DNA of 64,000 nucleotides from Paenibacillus glycanilyticus (GTDB lineage: Bacteria > Bacillota > Bacilli > Paenibacillales > Paenibacillaceae). Position numbers and translations under genes: made by a program. Where the stretch lies: contig NZ_JAMBNP010000005.1 in the NCBI RefSeq assembly GCF_023715145.1, forward strand, positions 310,001 to 374,000, in the 5' to 3' direction. Positions 60,025-64,000 of this stretch are shown here, in pieces; within the stretch, counting starts at the first letter, position 1, and each line of letters starts with the position of its first letter. Under the pieces are notes generated by a model. That model searched no databases. It saw only the letters and a program-made list of their open reading frames with translations, and was not told the DNA's origin.

Positions 60025-60522
60025 ATGTCAGAACCATTTCTTGGTGAAGTAAGACAATTTCCGTTTAACTTTGCACCAAAAGGCTGGGCATCATGCAACG
60101 GCCAGCTGCTGTCCATTGCGCAGAATCAAGCTTTATTCTCGATTTTGGGTACAACCTATGGCGGTAACGGCACTACGAATTTTGCCCTTCCTAACCTGAT
60201 GGGCCGGGTTCCCGTTCATGCCGGACAAGGCGTTGCGTTAGGGCAAACGGCGGGGGAGGAATCCCATACGCTGACGATCAACGAGATTCCTCAACATAAT
60301 CATTTGGCTAAAGCAGGCTCGGATGCAGCGGGTTCGGGTCCTGACGGGAAGACCTGGGGCACCTCGACCAGCATTACGCCATTTGCTTCGCAGTCCAATA
60401 CGATCATGTCTCCAAATGCTATTGCGCCTGCTGGCGGGAGCCAGCCGCATAGCAATATGCAGCCATATTTGGTCATCAATTTCTGTATTGCAATACAAGG
60501 AATATACCCGTCCAGAGATTAG
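60025..60522 (+). CDS. Phage tail collar-domain protein, paralogue 2
   Basis: A 165-residue collar-domain protein with the same start (EVRQFPFNFAPKGWASCNGQLLSIAQNQALFSILGTTYGGNG) and end (GGSQPHSNMQPYLVINFCIAIQGIYPS) as its neighbours, and a distinct, shorter variable middle (KAGSDAAGSGPDGKTWGTS). AAGGAGG precedes the ATG. It follows paralogue 1 by 23 nt. Confidence 0.88.
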   Translation: MSEPFLGEVRQFPFNFAPKGWASCNGQLLSIAQNQALFSILGTTYGGNGTTNFALPNLMGRVPVHAGQGVALGQTAGEESHTLTINEIPQHNHLAKAGSDAAGSGPDGKTWGTSTSITPFASQSNTIMSPNAIAPAGGSQPHSNMQPYLVINFCIAIQGIYPSRD

Positions 60523-60540
60523 GAGAGAGGGCTGAAGAAT

Positions 60541-61065
60541 ATGTATCCATATATCGGCGAAATTCGGATGTTTACAGGTAATTTTGCACCAAGAGGCTGG
60601 GCGCTCTGTAATGGACAAATTTTGCCCATCTCCCAAAACACGGCTTTGTTTTCATTGCTTGGCACAACGTACGGAGGAGATGGCCGTGTGACCTTTGCTT
60701 TGCCGAATCTTCAAGGACGCGCGCCTATGCATTGGGGGCAAGGACCGGGACTTACGCCTAGAGATTTAGGCGAGACGAGCGGAGAAGCAAGTGTAACCCT
60801 GCTCCAAACCGAAATTCCCTCGCACAACCATCTGGCAAATGCGCAAACCGTTTCTAACAAAACGGATGCACAAAATGACATTTGGGCCATGTCTGGCGCA
60901 CCCGGCAGGGGTGGAATCCAATATTATTCGGATAAAACGGATGTTACTCTCAATCCGATGGCGGTTGGTTTAACGGGCGGCTCTCAGCCTCATAACAATA
61001 CGCAGCCTTTCCAGTCACTTAATTTCATCATCTCGCTTGAAGGTGTTTTTCCTCCACGGTCTTAA
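60541..61065 (+). CDS. Phage tail collar-domain protein, paralogue 3
   Basis: A 174-residue collar-domain protein (EIRMFTGNFAPRGWALCNGQILPISQNTALFSLLGTTYGGDG; C-terminus GGSQPHNNTQPFQSLNFIISLEGVFPPRS). Its variable middle (NAQTVSNKTDAQNDIWAMSG) differs from the other two, suggesting distinct ligands. The ribosome binding site GGAGAGAGG is good. A strong terminator closes the operon. Confidence 0.88.
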   Translation: MYPYIGEIRMFTGNFAPRGWALCNGQILPISQNTALFSLLGTTYGGDGRVTFALPNLQGRAPMHWGQGPGLTPRDLGETSGEASVTLLQTEIPSHNHLANAQTVSNKTDAQNDIWAMSGAPGRGGIQYYSDKTDVTLNPMAVGLTGGSQPHNNTQPFQSLNFIISLEGVFPPRS

Positions 61066-61067
61066 TG

Positions 61068-61104
61068 ACAAAACCCCGGCCAATCCAATGGGCCGGGGTT
61101 TTGT
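61068..61104. terminator. Bidirectional terminator
   Basis: ACAAAACCCCGGCC / GGCCGGGGTTTTGT is a long, perfect stem with A and T runs on its outer sides. It ends the collar operon and the convergent small gene. Confidence 0.9.
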
Positions 61105-61112
61105 TCATTTAA

Positions 61113-61385
61113 TTATGGTTCATCCATTGCGTCAGGGAGAGCGCCGTAATCATCGTCACCCGGATAATCTCGTCCCAGATCCTCGTGCAGGGAGCGGTTC
61201 TCGTAGCCGTATGGCTTGGAAGAACGCTGATCGATACGCCACGGGCCGCTTTTTCCAGTTGGCCCCGTAATGCTTGAGCCGTAGGAACCGTCCGGAAATT
61301 CCTCATGCGAGAGATCATTCCGTTGCGATTCCACCGTTGATAAATCCGTATATTCTCTGCGGTCTTCATTGCTAAACCGATCCAT
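61113..61385 (-). CDS. Small polar protein of unknown function
   Basis: A 90-residue, very hydrophilic protein (MDRFSNEDRREYTDLSTVESQ...; ending DDDYGALPDAMDEP), probably disordered. AGGAGGAG lies 7 nt before the ATG. An overlapping frame on the same strand (61109-61369) lacks a site and is less plausible. No family is named with confidence. Confidence 0.65.
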   Translation of the reverse strand: MDRFSNEDRREYTDLSTVESQRNDLSHEEFPDGSYGSSITGPTGKSGPWRIDQRSSKPYGYENRSLHEDLGRDYPGDDDYGALPDAMDEP

Positions 61386-61443
61386 CCGATATCTCCTCCT
61401 GAAATGGCGTAAGTTTGCTTTTGCCCTCTCAGTGTACCCCTGA

Positions 61444-61740
61444 TTAATCGGTAAAATTCACCGTTCCTACTACAAAATATAAAAATTGGGCAAGCTCGGC
61501 GGCTTCTTCCTCTGACAGCTTAAATGTGTATTCCAGGTAACCTTCCTCTTCCAGGTCATCAGGTCCAATAATGGCGGTACGTCCGGCTTGAAGGTCGGTA
61601 ATCAGCTTCTTGCCGTAGAACCTTGCCGTCGTCATGACAGCAAGATCAAATCGTTTCATGCTGGGCGTAATGAAGGTCACAAATCGGGTCGATGTATCTT
61701 CGGTGGTATCGGACATAAAATCATAATCAGGCAGCAGCAT
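61444..61740 (-). CDS. Small conserved protein (DUF3055-like)
   Basis: A 98-residue soluble protein starting MLLPDYDFMSDTTEDTSTRFVTFI with a beta-rich middle and acidic C-terminus (DLEEEGYLEYTFKLSEEEAAEL). I believe this is the DUF3055 family of Bacillales, but from memory only. GTGGAGG lies before the ATG at 61740. Role unknown. Confidence 0.68.
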   Translation of the reverse strand: MLLPDYDFMSDTTEDTSTRFVTFITPSMKRFDLAVMTTARFYGKKLITDLQAGRTAIIGPDDLEEEGYLEYTFKLSEEEAAELAQFLYFVVGTVNFTD

Positions 61741-61847
61741 CGTAAAGCCTCCACTATTCGTTTCCACACATTATACAATAAGAAAACGCTTGTAAGAAAG
61801 GGACGGTTATGATAGCATTAAAACTAATCGAATGAACGGACGTGAGG

Positions 61848-61889
61848 AAGCACCTCTCTTGCATATTGCAGGAGGGGTGCTTTTTTTTT
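61848..61889 (+). terminator. Orphan terminator before the HRDC gene
   Basis: AAGCACC / GGTGCTT with an inner TGCA / TGCA pairing is followed by nine T. It reads rightward but no gene precedes it on this strand; the only frame between is eight codons (61809-61835) after AAAGGG. It may end a short RNA or act as an attenuator for the gene at 61941. Confidence 0.7.
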
Positions 61890-61940
61890 GCGTCTTTTTA
61901 TTCGCGTGATTACCTAATTTGATAAAGGAGTGAAGCGTGT

Positions 61941-62924
61941 ATGCAAATCGTTTTTTTGAACACATTCGAAAAGCCTGCAGAAGACGGCACCATTGTTACG
62001 GGGAAGTTATCCATCTGTGAGAGAGACGGAATATGGGCTGTCTTATGGTCGGAGGGAGCGGATGAGGCGGTCAGCTGGTTTGAAGGCACCTCCTGGGAGG
62101 AGATGCTGATCGGATTCCGTCATGGCGTGGCGGTGAAGATGGGAGAGGGCTACACGCCCGTTGTAGACGGTATGCTGGAGGAAAAACGCGGCGGAGCGGG
62201 CAGCCTGCTGTCCATGCTGCAGTGCTACGGCGAGCTTCACGCAAAGCAGGAGCTGTTCGAAGCGCTTCGGGAATGGCGGCGCAAAAGGGCCGTATCGGAG
62301 AAACGCTCGGCTTACCTGATCGCAACCAACCGGATGTTATGGATGATCAGCGCTTTTGTCCCGTACACGACGGAGGAATTGCTGCAAATTCCGGGCTGGG
62401 GCGAGCAGAAGCATGCTGCCTATGGACAGGAGCTGCTCGAAATTACCGTACAGCACAACCGGGAGACCGGCTTCCCTCTCAAATGGGTGGCCGAGAAGCT
62501 GGAGCCTTCTGCTTATACACAATGGATGTATAAGCAGAAGGAAACGCGATACAAGAATGATATGATCAGGCAGCAGCAGAAGAAGCGGATATTGAGCTTT
62601 GTGTTGGATGGCGGTTCGATGGATCAGCTGCAGTCGGAGCTGGAGCTGCCCCGCAGGGAGATTATGGACCGGATCGAGCAGCTTGAGACGGAGGGCTACG
62701 ACTTTGAACCGCTGATCGCCAGAGAGCTGGCCGATATGCCGGATTCGGAGCGAGAATTGATCTGGGAGACGTTCACCCAGGCTGGAGACCGCTATTTGAA
62801 GCCTGTGCTGCAGCGTGTATATGGGGAAGACAGCGTGAAGGAAAAACAAATGGATGTGCTGTACGAACGGCTCCGCCTTGTTCGCCTCCACTACCGCAAA
62901 TCGGCGAAACAGCAAGCAATGTAA
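61941..62924 (+). CDS. HRDC domain protein
   Basis: A 327-residue protein with an HRDC-type helical domain at about 100-175 (LFEALREWRRKRAVSEKRSAYLIATNRMLWMISAFVPYTTEELLQIPGWGEQK), as in RecQ helicases and RNase D, where it binds nucleic acid. No helicase or nuclease domain is present. The N-terminal 90 residues and the helical C-terminal half are not recognised. AAGGAG lies before the ATG. It may regulate or target nucleic acid processing; this is inference. Confidence 0.82.
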   Translation: MQIVFLNTFEKPAEDGTIVTGKLSICERDGIWAVLWSEGADEAVSWFEGTSWEEMLIGFRHGVAVKMGEGYTPVVDGMLEEKRGGAGSLLSMLQCYGELHAKQELFEALREWRRKRAVSEKRSAYLIATNRMLWMISAFVPYTTEELLQIPGWGEQKHAAYGQELLEITVQHNRETGFPLKWVAEKLEPSAYTQWMYKQKETRYKNDMIRQQQKKRILSFVLDGGSMDQLQSELELPRREIMDRIEQLETEGYDFEPLIARELADMPDSERELIWETFTQAGDRYLKPVLQRVYGEDSVKEKQMDVLYERLRLVRLHYRKSAKQQAM

Positions 62925-62938
62925 TCCGATTGAATAAG

Positions 62939-62971
62939 CAAAGGAAGCACCCTGTCAGGGTGCTTCCTTTA
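62939..62971. terminator. Bidirectional terminator
   Basis: AAAGGAAGCACCCTG / CAGGGTGCTTCCTTT is nearly perfectly palindromic. It closes the HRDC gene, and the last codons of the convergent phospholipase-like gene lie inside it. Confidence 0.8.
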
Positions 62972-63929
62972 TGCCTCCGTCTGGCCAGACAGGTTCCGCG
63001 TACCGGATTATTGCGCCGGAATCACAAGGCAACCCGGTTTCGTAGGACAGATTGCCAATCCGCTCCGCCGCTGATTCACGCAGCTTGGAATCGTCATTGC
63101 CGCTTCTCAAATAAGCAAGGACGGCTGGAATGACAACCAGCGCATCCTCCATTGCCCGGTCCCAAAGTGTCCAGGCCGTCTCATTACGGATAATCGTTTT
63201 GTCCGAAGGATCAATCCAGGGATGGCCGGTTTCATTTAATACATCGTAAGGAACGTTCTTCCGAAAGACAAAAGGCTCGATCTGGCCGAAGGTCACGGAT
63301 CGCTTGATAGCGGCAGGATCATGGAACAGCCGCTGAGCCCGGATCATATCCCGAATTGCCTCCTTCCAATCTTCCCTGCGAATTGCAGGCGCGAACTCGG
63401 AGTAGAAGCTCTCCGTGATCGTCTGGAAAGCCTGAACGACAGCCTCCGGCAGCCTTTCTCTCACATCGATTCTGCGCCAGACCGGTGTCTTCCAGGTTTC
63501 AATCCCCCATAACCGCCTCGCAACCAAAGTATCCATCATCACCTCATAACGCTGATGATCCCATTTGCGGAAGCCGGATCTGCTGAATACTAGCGGATGC
63601 ATATGCCGGTCTAGCACATGATGGAGAACAAAACCAAGCGAATAGACAATGGCAGGATCGGGATGCTCCGCATCTGCCGAGCGTCCGAGAACCGAATCCA
63701 ACAGCTTCATGATGACGGGGCCGCATTCCCGGTTATGCATTTCGGTGCCAAGCTGGAGCATAGGCGATTTGCCCTGCCAAGGCAGAAAGCGATGATAGAA
63801 CAGGAAATCGGGTCCCTGACACCCCATATTGAATAGCCGTCGATCGGATTCAGAGGAAATCAGCCCGGATTCCTGCAGGTGATCAAGTACTTTTTGGCCA
63901 AAAATAAGATGGGTCCACACGTTGGGCAT
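62955..63929 (-). CDS. Zinc-dependent phospholipase C-like protein
   Basis: A 324-residue protein of the zinc-dependent phospholipase C superfamily. MPNVWTHLIFGQKVLD carries the N-terminal Trp and His; GCQGPDFLFYHRFLP carries an Asp; and GTEMHNRE and GFVLHHVLDRHMHPLVF carry the remaining His/Asp metal ligands in the usual order. There is no signal peptide, unlike the secreted clostridial toxins, so it likely acts in the cytoplasm or on internal membranes. GGAGGT precedes the ATG. Confidence 0.85.
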   Translation of the reverse strand: MPNVWTHLIFGQKVLDHLQESGLISSESDRRLFNMGCQGPDFLFYHRFLPWQGKSPMLQLGTEMHNRECGPVIMKLLDSVLGRSADAEHPDPAIVYSLGFVLHHVLDRHMHPLVFSRSGFRKWDHQRYEVMMDTLVARRLWGIETWKTPVWRRIDVRERLPEAVVQAFQTITESFYSEFAPAIRREDWKEAIRDMIRAQRLFHDPAAIKRSVTFGQIEPFVFRKNVPYDVLNETGHPWIDPSDKTIIRNETAWTLWDRAMEDALVVIPAVLAYLRSGNDDSKLRESAAERIGNLSYETGLPCDSGAIIRYAEPVWPDGGIKEAP

Positions 63930-64000
63930 GGAAGAAAACCTCCGGATATTGTCAAAATTAGTATGATAAAGTGACCATTTACATAGGACTTAAGTTTCAT

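Noticed and set aside
59483..61065. Collar genes as part of a prophage tail module
   Set aside because: No tape measure, baseplate, sheath or terminase genes lie in the flanks, and typical chromosomal genes surround the operon.
61109..61369. Alternative minus-strand frame of 86 codons
   Set aside because: It overlaps the 90-codon frame that has AGGAGGAG at the right distance, and its own start lacks a site.

Overview
The window looks like chromosomal DNA of an endospore-forming Firmicute, most likely Paenibacillus or a close relative. The evidence is the pheS-pheT-zapA...mutS2 neighbourhood, a spore coat and germination cluster (CotH kinase, CotB-like and CotF-like coat proteins, a GerK-type receptor), an S-layer-homology surface giant, strong AGGAGG ribosome binding sites, sigma-A promoters of TTGACA/TATAAT type, a tRNA-Phe T-box, and moderate GC content. 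I see no rRNA, tRNA, CRISPR array, complete insertion sequence or prophage.

Layout. 0-8 kb: Ktr potassium channel subunit, DUF445 protein, FetAB-like ABC exporter, ArsB-like permease, and a divergent HxlR regulator / GTP cyclohydrolase II pair whose shared promoter region carries a palindromic operator. 8-16 kb: lipoproteins, an aldolase-superfamily enzyme, an acetyltransferase, and a 5-oxoprolinase operon (pxpB-pxpC-pxpA) followed by a gamma-glutamylcyclotransferase-like gene that could supply its substrate. 16-21 kb: a chemoreceptor remnant, an MFS transporter with a MarR regulator (the same operator-like motif lies before both), and a NarL-type two-component system. 20.6-33.5 kb: the Phe T-box, pheST, a ZapA homologue carrying a coiled-coil tail of about 1,200 residues, then mutS2. 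Between zapA and mutS2 three leftward genes (SDR, CuA-type cupredoxin, holin-like membrane protein) occupy the place of the usual cvpA/polX. 33.5-37 kb: DUF350 protein, a 26-residue membrane peptide, a zinc-ribbon protein, MFS, cysteine synthase. 37-44.5 kb: spore cluster. 44.6-51 kb: alaR-alaT, corrinoid adenosyltransferase, RluD-type synthase, Spx/ArsC-like protein, an aminotransferase, and a 5'-3' exonuclease. 51-59 kb: a 2,559-residue SLH protein with 15 tandem domains. 59-64 kb: acetyltransferase plus three tail-collar paralogues, small conserved genes, an HRDC protein and a zinc phospholipase-like protein.

Two kinds of non-coding structure are the most unusual content. (1) A hairpin family of about 67-71 nt with the edge motif TACGARG-N-AWGAAT ... 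ATTCWT lies directly before the ribosome binding site of four unrelated genes. It forms tandem arrays before the histidine kinase (18.85-19.04 kb) and the SDR gene (29.55-29.90 kb, minus strand), and single or near-single copies before an MFS gene (34.7 kb) and a coat gene (44.1 kb). Arm sequences change in a compensating way. (2) A 114-nt element occurs twice (9,915-10,028 plus strand; 49,760-49,873 minus strand). Its two helices have entirely different sequences in the two copies but stay base-paired, while the joining segments are conserved. This is what a selected RNA or single-stranded DNA structure looks like. The ZapA fusion is the most unusual protein.
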